From Bathynomus jamesi (Eukaryota > Arthropoda > Malacostraca > Isopoda > Cirolanidae): 64,000 nt of DNA. Position 1 is the stretch's first letter; each line of letters begins with the position of its first letter. Below, one piece after another: positions 11,438 to 21,498 of this stretch. The stretch lies in contig JAJOZX010007497.1 in NCBI GenBank assembly GCA_023014485.1, positions 1 through 64,000 on the forward strand, given 5' to 3'. A program made the translations under genes and the position numbers. The notes below the pieces were generated by a model. That model did no database searches and had not been told where the DNA came from. It saw only the letters and a list, made by a program, of their open reading frames with translations.

Positions 11438-12728
11438 ATGGCACGCTTCATCCATCCGTGTAGTTCACAATGCTGTAAATCGGAGCTGTCCCTCTTTGAC
11501 ATGCCCCAACTCAAGTTTCTATTGAACACAGTGACTTTATTACAATTAACCCTTTAAACACAATTAGTTCCCCGAGTGCCCCTATAGAATTCGTGATACC
11601 CAGCTCAGGCCCTTACTTTTTTGATCCAAGCTGTGTGCACATGTACGCTAAACTACGTATAGCCCATTCTGATGGAACGGACTGCGATGACAAATATGCT
11701 GTATACCCTGAAACAAACTTTCTGCACTCCATATTCAACCAGTGTGACGTATATTTAAATCAGGTCAACATATCGGCAGGCACGGGACTATCACCCGAGC
11801 CTATCTGGAAAATGTCCTCAACTTTTCCAAAGAAGCGAAGGATACCTTTTTAAGTGCCGAGGATATTATCAAACTAAAGACGAAAGTAGTATAAAGGACA
11901 AATTTAAAAATTCTAAAAAGAAGATATACGAGTGTTTTGGACGCCTGCATACAGATTTCACATTCCAGGAGAAGTTGCTTGTGAATGGGGTGGATATGAA
12001 AATAAAGCTCACCCGCACGAATCCTGAGATCTGCTTAAATCTGGATGCTGATCAAGAAGAGGGCAAAACCCGTTGTGGTTCACATTATGGAGACATACCT
12101 CCGCGTACGGCGAGTGAAATTAAGTTCACCAAAACAACTAGAAATTGAGAAAAATTTACTAAACGCCACAGTAAAATACCCTATTAACAGAGTACAAATC
12201 AAACTATACACGGTGCCAGCAGGGTTGGCATCGAAACAGATAGAAAACATCGCCCTGGGAAATCTTCCTAAAAGGATATTAATTGGAATGCAGAACCATG
12301 CTTCGGTGAATGGAAAATATAAAGAGTGCCTTTAAATTCGAGAATTTCGGACTTAAAAATATAACTCTATACGTTAATGGCATTGCGTTGGGAGGAACAT
12401 TGGATACGGACTATTCATCAGATACAGTGTTACCGCTTTGCGCGAGAGCATATAGTAATCTGGCCCATATTGCAGGTGATTGTGATGAGCTCGGGAATGG
12501 GGTAACGCAGAAAGAATTCATTGATCAATTTAACCTTTATCCGTTTGACATCACACCTGACTTATCTGCTAGCGTAAATACACATTTAAGTCCACAACAG
12601 AGTGGAAACATCTCAGTCAGGTTGGAATTCACCAAGCCTATAGACGCGCCTATTAGTGTACTAGTATACCTCGAGTCACAAGCCCTAATAGAAGAGACAG
12701 ATTTAGGGGCGTTATCACTGACTTTTAA
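11438..12728 (+). pseudogene. Polinton major capsid protein (double jelly-roll)
   Basis: Main shell protein of the predicted virion. ATG 11438 begins 'MARFIHP', followed by 'SELSLFD' and a 'TQVSIE' block, a hallmark of Polinton capsid N-termini. Further blocks: 'PIEFVIP', 'YFFDPSCVHMYAKLRIAHSD' (11593 onward), 'FLHSIFNQCDVYLNQV', 'LRVRRVKLS' (about 12100), 'YPINRVQIK', 'LPKRILIGM', and the C-terminal jelly roll from about 12320. The last residues shift frame and end at TAA 12726-12728, one base before the protease ATG. At least four frameshifts; length about 430 codons, as expected. Confidence 0.85.
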
Positions 12729-12729
12729 A

Positions 12730-13095
12730 ATGGATGCGAATACACTTCAGAGAGTAATGAATAGTGAACGAATCACACGTTCCAAATTTATCGGTGTTTG
12801 CGAAGAATGAAACATTGAATTTGCAACTACGCGAGATTGCGGTAGTCTTATTGTGAACACAGATGTCATTGGTAATGAAGGGATTCATTGGTTTGCAATC
12901 TATTTTAAAAATAGGGACCGCCTGTACTATTTTGATTCACTCGGGACTCAACCCTGGAGTGACCCTGTTATTGTAAAATTTCTCGATCAGTTGCATATCC
13001 CCGAAGTTGTATGGAACCCATTCCGGCTACAAGGATATTTTAGTAATACGTGTGGTGTACTGCCTTTCATTTCTCATGCATATGTCACGTGGTAA
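12730..13095 (+). pseudogene. Adenain-like cysteine protease, truncated
   Basis: Maturation protease of Polintons. The start 'MDANTLQRVM' fits the family N-terminus. His in 'GIHWFAIYF' (about 12885), Asp in 'YYFDSLG' (about 12930), and Gln and Cys in 'LQGYFSNTCGVLPF' (about 13030-13065) form the expected catalytic set. One in-frame TGA at 12808-12810 interrupts it. The frame ends about 10 residues after the catalytic Cys, so the C-terminal helix is missing. Confidence 0.85.
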
Positions 13096-13237
13096 AGAAT
13101 TTATAAATTTTTAAAAATTATTCGACCCGTGTCACACTCAACGAACGATGAACAACGAAACGATGAAATGGTATGCAGACAGATAAAAAGCCGTTTTCCG
13201 ATTGTGCGTACTCGTTGTATAGTATGATGTTTTGTTC

Positions 13238-13239
<2 letters not shown>

Positions 13240-13287
<48 letters not shown>
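13240..13287. repeat. TA microsatellite
   Basis: Pure TA repeat of about 24 units just beyond the Polinton genes. It marks the end of recognisable Polinton sequence. Confidence 0.97.
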
Positions 13288-13291
<4 letters not shown>

Positions 13292-13490
13292 AACCAATAA
13301 TGTTAGTTTGTATATTCTGTAGTTTAAGATGGTTATTGTACTAAAAACATGATTTCTTTCATTAATAAATTGATGAAAATACATTGTCTTCTTCCCCCAA
13401 AAAAGATCGAAACAAAAAAACACTTACATTATTTCGTTAATGATGTGACAATCGTTGGGCTGACTGCTCGGTAAATCTTTACCTCCGTAT

Positions 13491-14124
13491 TCAGGTCCAT
13501 GACATGGGATTCTTCAAAAATTGTATAACACGTGTCAAATCCTCATCGGACCTTAAAGGAGAAAGAATAATTCATTAGTTCATACTGAATCTTTTTAATA
13601 AAAACCCAAAATATACAAATACATATAGTAAGAGTATTACAATGTGAAGATATCTTTGAACCGCTCAGAGAAGTTCCTTTAAGAGATAATTCCGAATAAC
13701 ATTTGAATTTATAAAAAAATGCAAAAGATTGCTATAAAAAAATTCAATGAATCAAAACAGGATTTTAGCATAATTGCAAACTAATCTATAATTGCGGTTA
13801 CCTAAATGAAGTATTTTTAATGTGATGAGGTGAATTACTACAACCCTCCATATATATTGAAATAATCCAGAACAGTGCTCTTTCTGACATGCACATTAAA
13901 TAAGTTTGCGAATAATTGGCTACAAAAAATAAAATTACATGCACTTACATTTCTACGGCAGTCCCTTGCGTCGGATCGTAAGGAGCGTCATTGCAAATAT
14001 CATCAACGGTTTGCGTTGGAAATAATCCATCCCGGTCAGCGGCGTTAAAAAGATTAATTGTGGACAACGCTACAATGTCACCATCTTGATATAAATCCGG
14101 TAAACTGTAAAGTTCTTGATTCAT
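13491..14124 (-). CDS. Small acidic two-exon protein of unknown function (78 aa)
   Basis: I do not recognise the product. Exon 1 (14124-13949) opens with ATG in a good context (GCCATGA) and encodes 58 residues starting 'MNQELYSLPDLYQDG'. It ends in phase 2 at a perfect donor GTAAGT (13948-13943). Exon 2 starts at 13551 after 'CTTTCTCCTTTAAG'; a CTAAT branch-like site lies about 30 nt upstream of the exon. It adds 'MSDEDLTRVIQFLKNPMSWT' and stops at TGA 13493-13491. The intron is 397 nt. The protein is acidic, with no signal peptide or membrane segment. A second GTAAGT donor (13427-13422) 64 nt past the stop suggests another exon or an alternative form. It lies just past the Polinton protease and opposes the structural genes; whether it belongs to the Polinton is open. 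Confidence 0.65.
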
Positions 14125-14159
14125 GGCGGAGGGAATGTTTATTCACTGGTGAAAATAAC

Positions 14160-14346
14160 TACTGTGACTCCCAGCTGAAAATATTTCCTTTTATACGCAT
14201 GATCCCAAGCACCACCCCAAAAGACTAAGAGGCGGTTCGTAAGTTTAATGATTGGTTGTCAATGTAACTGGGCGGGCTATGATAAAATTGCGTACCAATC
14301 GTAACACCTATATTATGGGTCCATGCTTTGGACGTCTGATTGGTCG
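14160..14346 (-). promoter_or_regulatory. TATA/Inr/CCAAT promoter of the small two-exon gene
   Basis: Reading the minus strand, GCGTATAAAAGG places a TATA box at 14195-14189. An initiator-like GTCACAGT has its A at 14165, 30 bp downstream, giving a 41-nt leader to the ATG. CCAATC in the same orientation lies at about 14253-14248 (near -85), with a GGGCGGG box at about 14269-14275 and further CCAAT motifs near 14293 (opposite strand) and 14341. The spacing is that of a focused RNA polymerase II promoter. Confidence 0.6.
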
Positions 14347-14399
14347 ACTAATGGTGTCTTTATATTCTCCCGTAGATTTAATGCACACATCGTGTATTA

Positions 14400-14823
14400 C
14401 GACTTGCAGTCTCTACCACGACAATATTTGCATTTGCGCCCATACTTTTCTCGGTTTTCCCATTTTAGAACCCACCCCTTTATGCAATATCCCTCGCAAC
14501 ATTGATCAACCATCTCTATCACAACAATATTTTACATTATTATTTTTTGCGGTCATACTATTTGATCCTCAATTTTTCCCAGTTCGGATGCAAGTCGTTA
14601 TAGGAATATCTTCATCAGAGTCGCTCAGCTCAGTACCACAGGAAAAAAATTAGCGCCGCTACTCTTCATAATCCTGACATAGATCGTTACCAGAAACAGC
14701 ACAGTAACATCCGATGACACAAATATCATTAGAAATAAGAAATCTAGATTGTTTTTGTGCATTATTATTTTTTGCGGTCATACTATTCTCAGCTTTCCCA
14801 AGATTCCTGACTTGTGGATTTGG

Positions 14824-14895
<72 letters not shown>

Positions 14896-14990
14896 ATTGC
14901 CTTTTACAGTCTCTGCCACGATGGTTTCAAATATTTGCAAAATATATGTTTGCGGTCATACTATTCGATCCTCAACTTTGATTAATGTAT
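14400..14990. repeat. Diverged tandem repeats of about 200 bp
   Basis: The phrase TTTGCGGTCATACTATT occurs near 14546, 14768 and 14950, the first and last followed by GATCCTCAA. CAGTCTCTRCCACGA occurs near 14407 and 14907, each followed by an AATATTTGCA motif. This points to two or three degraded copies of a repeat unit. No convincing gene. Confidence 0.6.
14825..14893. repeat. TA then TG compound microsatellite
   Basis: About 15 TA units run directly into about 18 TG units. A further TG tract is at 15217-15254. Confidence 0.95.
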
Positions 14991-15087
14991 TCGGTTGACT
15001 TTCTACTTGCCAATTCTCGCGTAGGAGTGTGATTAAATTGTTTAGCTCATGAAAATGAATGTCTGCTTGGGTTGGTAGATAAATGGG

Positions 15088-15200
15088 CGCCCTAGGTATC
15101 CTAGTGGTTAAGACGCTGGGGTGCTGGTTGAGAGATCGAGTCCGGGCGATGACGTTGTTCTGAAAATTAATGCTATGAATATTATATCCATATAGAATAA
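15088..15200 (+). repeat. tRNA-derived SINE head
   Basis: GGTATCCTAGTGGTTAAGAC resembles a tRNA box A region, and GAGATCGAGTCC about 35 nt later resembles box B. The same 'CCTAGTGGTTAAGACGCTGG' head recurs in reverse at 30555-30610, so it is a dispersed repeat rather than a tRNA gene. No cloverleaf acceptor stem is evident. Confidence 0.55.
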
Positions 15201-15207
15201 ACAAAAC

Positions 15208-15255
<48 letters not shown>

Positions 15256-15539
15256 GTCTTCAGTTTATCGATTCTCTGTGTGTATATATATATATTGTTG
15301 CATTGGGAGTATGATAAAGAAACGTATTACTTATTCAAAGGCTAATTTAGTCTATTGGAAAACAATCACATGATGCTTATGAACATATTTGTGCTGTTTT
15401 AACTTCATTATGATAATAACAATGATGCAAACAATATTACGAGTGAAGAGAGGTTTTCTAAAGCTATATGGTTGAATTTAGGCCAAATGGTCCTTTGCGG
15501 TCAGCTCGAGGGCTCACCTGCTCCGGATTTATATTTTTT

Positions 15540-15625
15540 TCCAGAGATGCTTTCAAAGAAAGAAAAGAAAGTAAATAGACAGAACGACGTTTAAATAATT
15601 AGTTCTTTTGCTGTTTATTGTTTTT

Positions 15626-15681
<56 letters not shown>

Positions 15682-16340
15682 CTGTGTATTGTTATTTTTC
15701 TGATGCAGTTTGATTTTCATTCACTTCGGATAATATATAGAAAGGATTGTCAAAAGTAAATAGACAGAACGACGTTTAAATAAATTACTTCTTTTGCTGA
15801 ACAACTTTAAGGAGAAAGTCGGTCATTATTTAATACAATTGTGTGTATATATTTCGCCTGAACTATTATTTTGATGATTATACGTTTCGTATTTCTTATA
15901 TTATTTTTTTATTTTATTTTTGATTATATACATATTCCATCGTATATATAGGAATGTATATTTATCTTCTATATATTTCCAATAAATCTAAATGAACAGA
16001 ATGATGTAATGGTGTTTTAATTATTTCAGTTTAAATGTATTCTTTTATCGTTAATATTGGGTTTCGTTTTAATTAGTTCTCTTGCTGAATAACTTTAAGG
16101 AGAAAGTCGCTCTTGCTTTTAATAAATAAAAACATTATTTGGCAACTCGTGTGAATTAAGATAAATGGTGGTATCTGAAAATTATCCTCATGTAAATAAA
16201 ACATTAAAATAAATGTTGGTATCTGCAACTCACCCTAATAAGTTATACCTGAACAATTAAAATAAATGGTGGTATCTGGTAATCCCCTCCATATATAAGT
16301 AAGTGATATCTGGCAACTCACGATCCTCTATATAACACCT
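15540..16340. repeat. Non-coding region with local tandem repeats
   Basis: 'GTAAATAGACAGAACGACGT' occurs twice (about 15571 and 15756). 'TAACTTTAAGGAGAAAGTCG' follows the second copy and recurs near 16090. An ATGGTGGTATCTG-type motif repeats four times between 16160 and 16315. An AT microsatellite occupies 15630-15679. I see no gene in 15260-16340. Confidence 0.6.
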
Positions 16341-16349
16341 GCTTGGCCC

Positions 16350-16740
16350 CTGGACGCTTATAATGCTGCGGTCTCCGGTGGAATAAAGAACTCTCTCTCC
16401 TTCCTTCTTGGGTTAAGGCTTACATTAGGTTTCCCTTGGGGGGGGATAAGGACATCCCAACTTCTCCCCCAAAGACCTCCTCCGTCTCCTTTCTCTTCCT
16501 CTCTTAGGTTAAGGCTACCCCTTTGTGGGGAGGTCATCCTCCCTTCTCCCCCGAAGCTCCCTCCCCTCTTCCTTTTGGCAGAATTCAGTTGTTGCATTAC
16601 CTTACCCCCTTTGCAACATTGATGTTGCATAACCCTCACCCCTGCATTGCATAACCCATTTGCAACATCTTGCAACATTGACCATTATCTCATTGCAACA
16701 TTACAACATTCTTGCACTCGTCCATTTTGCGCCCATGCTA
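16350..16740. repeat. CT-rich and GCAACATT-rich repeat block
   Basis: Pyrimidine-rich segments with a repeated 'GGTTAAGGCT' phrase (16411 and 16506), then many copies of TTGCAACATT. The end, 'CTCGTCCATTTTG', also closes a similar block at 47200-47270, so this is a dispersed repeat. Confidence 0.55.
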
Positions 16741-16764
16741 CTTAGCTCTGTAGCTTGTAAAGTA

Positions 16765-17172
16765 CAGGGTGTCCCAAAAGTCTCCATACATAGGGAAAAT
16801 TAGCACTTTTTAGCAAACTGTAACTTTATTTACAAAACATTCTCTACATGATTGCCATTTCTTTGTAAACACACACGGATGCGTCTCTCCCACTCATGGT
16901 GAACTCGTGTTAACACATTTGGTGTTATTGACGTAATGTACCAGGAAAAGATACAGAACATGGATCGCCTAAAGGAACGCATTCGAAGTGCAATTACGTC
17001 CATAACACCAAATGTGTTAACACGAGTTCACCATTAGTGGGAGAGACACATCCGTGTGTGTTTACAAAGAAATGGCAATCATGTAGACTGTAGAGAATGT
17101 TTTGTAAATAAAGTTACATTTTGCTAAAAAGTGCTAATTTTCCCTATGTATGGAGACTTTTGGGACACCCTG
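16765..17172. mobile_element. Fold-back mariner-derived element, 408 bp
   Basis: TA-flanked. The ends CAGGGTGTCCCAAAAGTCTC are inverted, and the inverted arms run to about 16930 on the left and from about 16993 on the right (roughly 165-180 bp each). The right arm and the short centre encode the C-terminus of an IS630/mariner-type transposase ('DRLKERIRSAITSITP'); the left arm is its inverted copy. It is two inverted 3' halves, not an internally deleted element with short terminal repeats. Confidence 0.85.
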
Positions 17173-17239
17173 TATATTAAGAATGAAAGATGCATCATCA
17201 CGGTCAGCTCAAGTTACTATTTACTTGAGAAGGTTTTGA

Positions 17240-17720
17240 ACGAGGGTTCAGGATGGATCTGCCGTCGTTCCCTGTGCAGCATCTCTCCTCATTTGAGGGA
17301 TTTGATGGAGGAGGAAATTGGCTTCTGCTCTGCTTGCGCCCTCATCTCAAGCCACGCATTGCTGGTGAGAGACTTTGCAAAAGAATCTGTCCAGGTGGTT
17401 CTTGAAATTATTCAGATTGGTGTACTGGAGGTTCCTCAATTCTTTGGTTATGATATTTAAGAGTTTCTGGCCTCGTATTATCAAAGTATTTTCTAAGAAT
17501 TTGCCTTATCTCACGATCCAGTGTGTCTCTATATCATTTCAAAAGATAGGAACACAACCCGAAGTATTTTTTACACGTATTTTATTGTGCACTGCTCGCT
17601 TCTTCTTTTCAGAGAGTAGAGTTTCAGAGATCGTAGTCAAGACCATTAGTCTTCATCTTTCGTTTCCTCTATCTTAGACGTAAAAGTTGTTTGTATGACT
17701 TCTGTGTCTGCAATGTCTCG
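17240..17720 (-). pseudogene. L2-like non-LTR retrotransposon 3' end, degraded
   Basis: On the minus strand, 'LQYTNLNNFKNHLDRFFCKV' (17440-17360) followed by Cys- and Pro-rich residues matches the C-terminus of L2/CR1-like reverse transcriptases. The same family recurs at 52915-53400. Several stops and shifts are present. Confidence 0.5.
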
Positions 17721-18014
17721 TTTTCGGTATTGGCTTGTGAATACTGGACAACACTCAATAATTGATAGCACTACACTCTGCACTAATTTTAATACGATGT
17801 TTGCTTTTCTGCTAAGTGATTAAATAAAAACTTCTACTTTTGTTCTTTATATGACGACATTTAAAACACACGTGGCCGAGAAAGCGTTATGTTCTCTCGG
17901 GTGATGAAATGTCGCCAAGTTGCTCTTAACTCTCTCCTGTCTTAACCAAATAGTCAGTGGTCGCGTCTCGGAGTGGTTCGATTCCAGTTGTGAGGTATTG
18001 TTTGTATATGCTAA

Positions 18015-18037
18015 TATTCACTGTTAGGCTTATATAC

Positions 18038-18105
<68 letters not shown>
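18015..18105. repeat. TA-rich microsatellite
   Basis: Imperfect TA array directly against the mariner-type element that follows, which uses a TA target. Confidence 0.9.
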
Positions 18106-19500
18106 CTGGGTGATCCAGATAAATGGGACCCATAAAAAAAGCCAAATATTCTTAATATTTAATTCCTTTCATAAAAACTATATATCATTCGAAAGAGTAG
18201 AGTTACAAGTTTATTATGAAATATTTATTTTTAAAAATGACTCCTTTCAAATGTGCTCCATTAGTTGCCAAGCATTCCAGTGTTCTCGCTTGTAAGTTCT
18301 GCATCACTTTTGCAAGAGTGTGCGGTGGTATGGCCTGTATCTCATTTGTGATGGCGGCCTTCAATTCTTGCAAGGTCGTTGGGTTATTTCTGTAGACCCT
18401 ACTCTTTAAATATCCCCAGAGATAATAATCTAAGGGAGAAAAATCCGGAGACCTTGCGGGCCATTCAACGTCTCCAAATCTTGAGATTAACTCGCCTGGA
18501 AATGTTTGACGCAAAACTGCCATGCAGTTTCTCGTGGTATGGCAGGTAGCTCCGTCTTGTTGGAACCAGTGGTTTTCTAGACAAAGATCTCTTAATTTAG
18601 GAATAAGGAAATCGGTCAACATTTTTTCGTAGCGATCACCATTTACAGTGACCGTGTTTCCGGTGGAATCCTCGAAAAAGTACGGCCCTATGATCTGAGA
18701 TGCAGTAAGACCACACCAAACAGTTACACGCTGACTATGCAACGGGACTTCGGTAATATTCAATGGATTTTCTGTTGCCCAGAAACGACAATTTTGTTTG
18801 TTTACAGTTCCATTCAAGTGAAAATGGGCTTCGTCTGACATAATCAAAGTTGCTAGAAAATTGGTGGTCATTTACATTCTGTTGGATCCATTGACAGAAT
18901 TGTCGTCTTCGTGCGAAATCTCCATCGTTTAGTTGTTGCACTGTTTGAATTTTATATGGAAAGAGCATTAAATTTTGTTTGAATATACGGTGTGTTGTTC
19001 CATATCCAACTCCTAACAGCTGAGAAGCACGTCTGATGCTTATGTTAGGATTATCCTGTACAATTTCATGAGTTCTGTTAATGATCTCGTCTATCCTTGC
19101 TGTGCGCACTCTTCCAGTTGGTTTTCTTTTTTCAATGCTGCCAGTTAGGGAAAAATTTCTGACACACCGACGGATTACTTTCTTAGAAGGTGATTTTGAC
19201 ATCTGAAAATTTGTCTTGAAAGATCTTTGAGCTGAAACTACACTTCTTCCATGCTCATAATATTGCTCAGTTATGAAACGCAGTTGTTCCACAGTCCATG
19301 CAGTCATCTTGAAGGGTTAGTTTTAACTAACACTTTTATTTTGTTTTGTATCTTACCTTGTCTTGTATTGTCAAAACCTATACAATCCTGTACAAACTTG
19401 TAACTATCCTCTTTCGAATGATGCGTATGATTTTATAAAAGGACTTATACTTTAAGAGTTACAGGGGTTTCTTTTGGGTCCCATTTCTCTGGATCACCGT
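18106..19500 (-). mobile_element. IS630/mariner-type transposon
   Basis: The ends GGTGATCCAG (18109) and CTGGATCACC (19489-19498) are inverted, continuing with AAATGGGACCCA on both sides. The element lies between TA tracts. It contains one transposase gene on the minus strand filling most of its 1.4 kb, so it is full-length. Confidence 0.85.
18203..19307 (-). pseudogene. IS630/mariner-like transposase with one frameshift
   Basis: Cut-and-paste transposase. The N-terminal half (19307 to about 18880) is a helix-turn-helix region starting 'MTAWTVEQLRFITEQYYEHG', with 'SIRRASQLLGVGYGT' as the second helix-turn-helix. After a frame change near 18870 the catalytic domain has Asp in 'MSDEAHFHLNG', Asp in 'WFQQDGATCHT' and Asp in 'RSPDFSPLDYYLWG'. 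The last two are about 36 residues apart, wider than classical mariner. C-terminal residues are intact to the stop. One shift apart, it looks young. Confidence 0.88.
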
Positions 19501-19529
19501 TTATATATATATATATATAAACGGAATTC

Positions 19530-20884
19530 ATTTGTTTCTTTCTGCTAATAAATGTCTGTCCAGTATGACGGTTACACGTGTTTCGTTTGAAGTCCGAATA
19601 AAAGTGATATTATAATAAAAATCCTGCAGTTAATCCTTTTTAAGCAGTGCAATTTTTGAGTGAATATTCAGTGTACGCAGTGGTAGTTCCCTTTAAGTAA
19701 TGAAATAGCGGCGTATGTTAAAATAAAGCAAATAAAATCAAAGCAACTTAATCTATACAGCGTTTTCTACCCCCGAGTGTTTTATCTGCGAAGGAATTTA
19801 TTTGCCCATCGAAAGACAATATTCCTCAGTTATCCCCCGCGGTACAACTCTCGGGCACCAAGCAGTTAGAATCCATAGCGTGTCACACAATCTACCCGCC
19901 CTGTAGTATCGGAAACACTTTCTATCCCTCACTTCTAAAGTCACTTCCTGGCAAAAAGCTACCAGAACAGGTAGTCGGAAAGGGATCTCTCTCGGACGAC
20001 CGCAAGGCTACAAAACACGCGAAATCAAAGGACAACGAACTTAAAGTGCACAAGGGGCAATGCAAGACAAAGAACATAAACACTGTACTGGTAAATATTC
20101 AAGGAATAAAACCGAACAACTCATAAAACAAAGCTTCATTCTTCAAAGGATTTATGGGCGAAACAGAAACACATTTTAAAGATTACCGAGGGAACTGCAA
20201 TAACTGCAAACATCGATAAGAGGGAATTGCATATCAATACATTCAACTTACTAAAAGCAGATAGAACAGCGAGACATAAAGGTGGCTGTGCTATTTATAA
20301 CCATGAGAATCATATGACAGAGACGGTAATAAGTAAATCCAACAGCTTCGTGGAAACCCTTGCAGTGAAAATGGAGAAAGTAAACGTGGTACTGATAGTC
20401 CTCTATAGACATCCAAACTCTCGACCTGAAAAATTTTCGGATGCCATTGATGATATTGGAAACTTAATAAAGTCTGTAAACTCTTCATCCCCCCAATAAA
20501 TACTCTGCAGCGATTTTTCCTGATGTTTTCCACCTATATATATCAAGACACGGGAGTCACAAGAGAAGATCAGAAGCAAGCAAAAATGTTAATGGCTCTT
20601 ACAGAAAACATCAGGAAAAATAACTGCCTAGATCTGGTATTCACGATTAAAACGACTTCGAACTTGATTGTTGTCATAAAAATAACCCCACCTATTATCT
20701 CAGACCACAACATACAGTAATCGAGATATCAACGAATATGGCGAAAACATATGGCGAAAAATATAAAAGATATATCTGAAACACAGAGCCCACTATGAAT
20801 CAGTTTTCAGTAACCCCAAAAGTGACAAAGCGATATCTGAAATAGATACATTCTTTGAAGAGAAATTACAAGGAGATTGAGTAA
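19530..20884 (+). pseudogene. Jockey/RTE-like LINE, 5' part with endonuclease
   Basis: From about 20040 the plus strand encodes an APE-type endonuclease in broken frames: 'VLVNIQGIKPN' at the start, then 'RHKGGCAIY' (20275), 'VVLIVLYRHPNS' (20390) and a final 'ISDHNIQ' (20700), the SDH active-site region. The reverse transcriptase begins at the end of this block and resumes at 24657 beyond a transposon insertion. 19530-20040 is probably its 5' part but has no domain I can name. Confidence 0.65.
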
Positions 20885-21498
20885 TAGTCAGGGGGCTTAA
20901 TCCAAAAAATCACCCCGATTGTTCCCTTTGTTCCAAAAGTACCATTTTTTTTACCAGGGGTAGATATGACCATAAGCATTCATTTTTTTGCGGGAGCCAA
21001 CATGGGCTCTCCCTGTGGCGGCCATTATGGACGAATCCAAGATGGCCGCCATCTGGTCTGACATTGGGCGATAAAATAACAACCAATCATAGTAGAACAG
21101 CAAATAATGACACGTTTTGTATGTTTTTGAGTATAGAGAATCCAGTTCTGATATTTGTTTTTTAATTCAAGATATACGTCAGGTCGTATATATCCACATT
21201 TGATATTATTTTATAAGAAATGTACATTTTATGTCAATTGAATCATGATACATAATTATTGCATTTAGATTTGTGGTTGTAACAGCTATATTAACTTTTA
21301 CATTGGATTTCTACTGACATTTTGTCCACTATTAATCTATTTTTTATTATTTTTGCAGGTGTTGGCATACCTGTATTCCTTTGAAGCAAGTCTATGCGGT
21401 GGTGGTCTTCTTCACATTCTAGTCTCTTCAGGCCTGCAGATATGAAGATCTCGTTAGTGTGTAGTTAGTAGTGTGTAGTAGAACATTAATACCTCAAC

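Larger units (their letters stand above)
1..13095. mobile_element. Polinton/Maverick element, decayed, left end not fully in window
   Basis: A self-synthesising, virus-like DNA transposon. The recognisable gene set is protein-primed PolB (minus), then on the plus strand packaging ATPase, pX-like ORF, conserved hypothetical ORF, retroviral-type integrase with chromodomain, penton-like, pVI-like, double-jelly-roll major capsid and adenain-type protease. Short overlaps (ATPase/pX-like by 4 nt, hypothetical/integrase by 16 nt) show the original compact layout. Nearly every gene has stops or frameshifts, and at least three younger insertions interrupt it (a CR1 LINE near 330-1442, CR1 3' material near 3640-3895, a hAT element at 7335-8682). 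PolB ends only about 150 bp inside the window, so the left terminal inverted repeat is cut off or unrecognisable. I could not match a right terminal repeat after the protease, so 13095 is the end of the last gene, not a proven element end. Confidence 0.93.

Noticed and set aside
13118..13423. Minus-strand open frame of 101 codons
   Set aside because: Mostly translation of the TA microsatellite; no codon pattern or motif.
14252..14653. 133-codon plus-strand frame upstream of the small spliced gene
   Set aside because: It spans CCAAT motifs and diverged tandem repeats and shows no domain.
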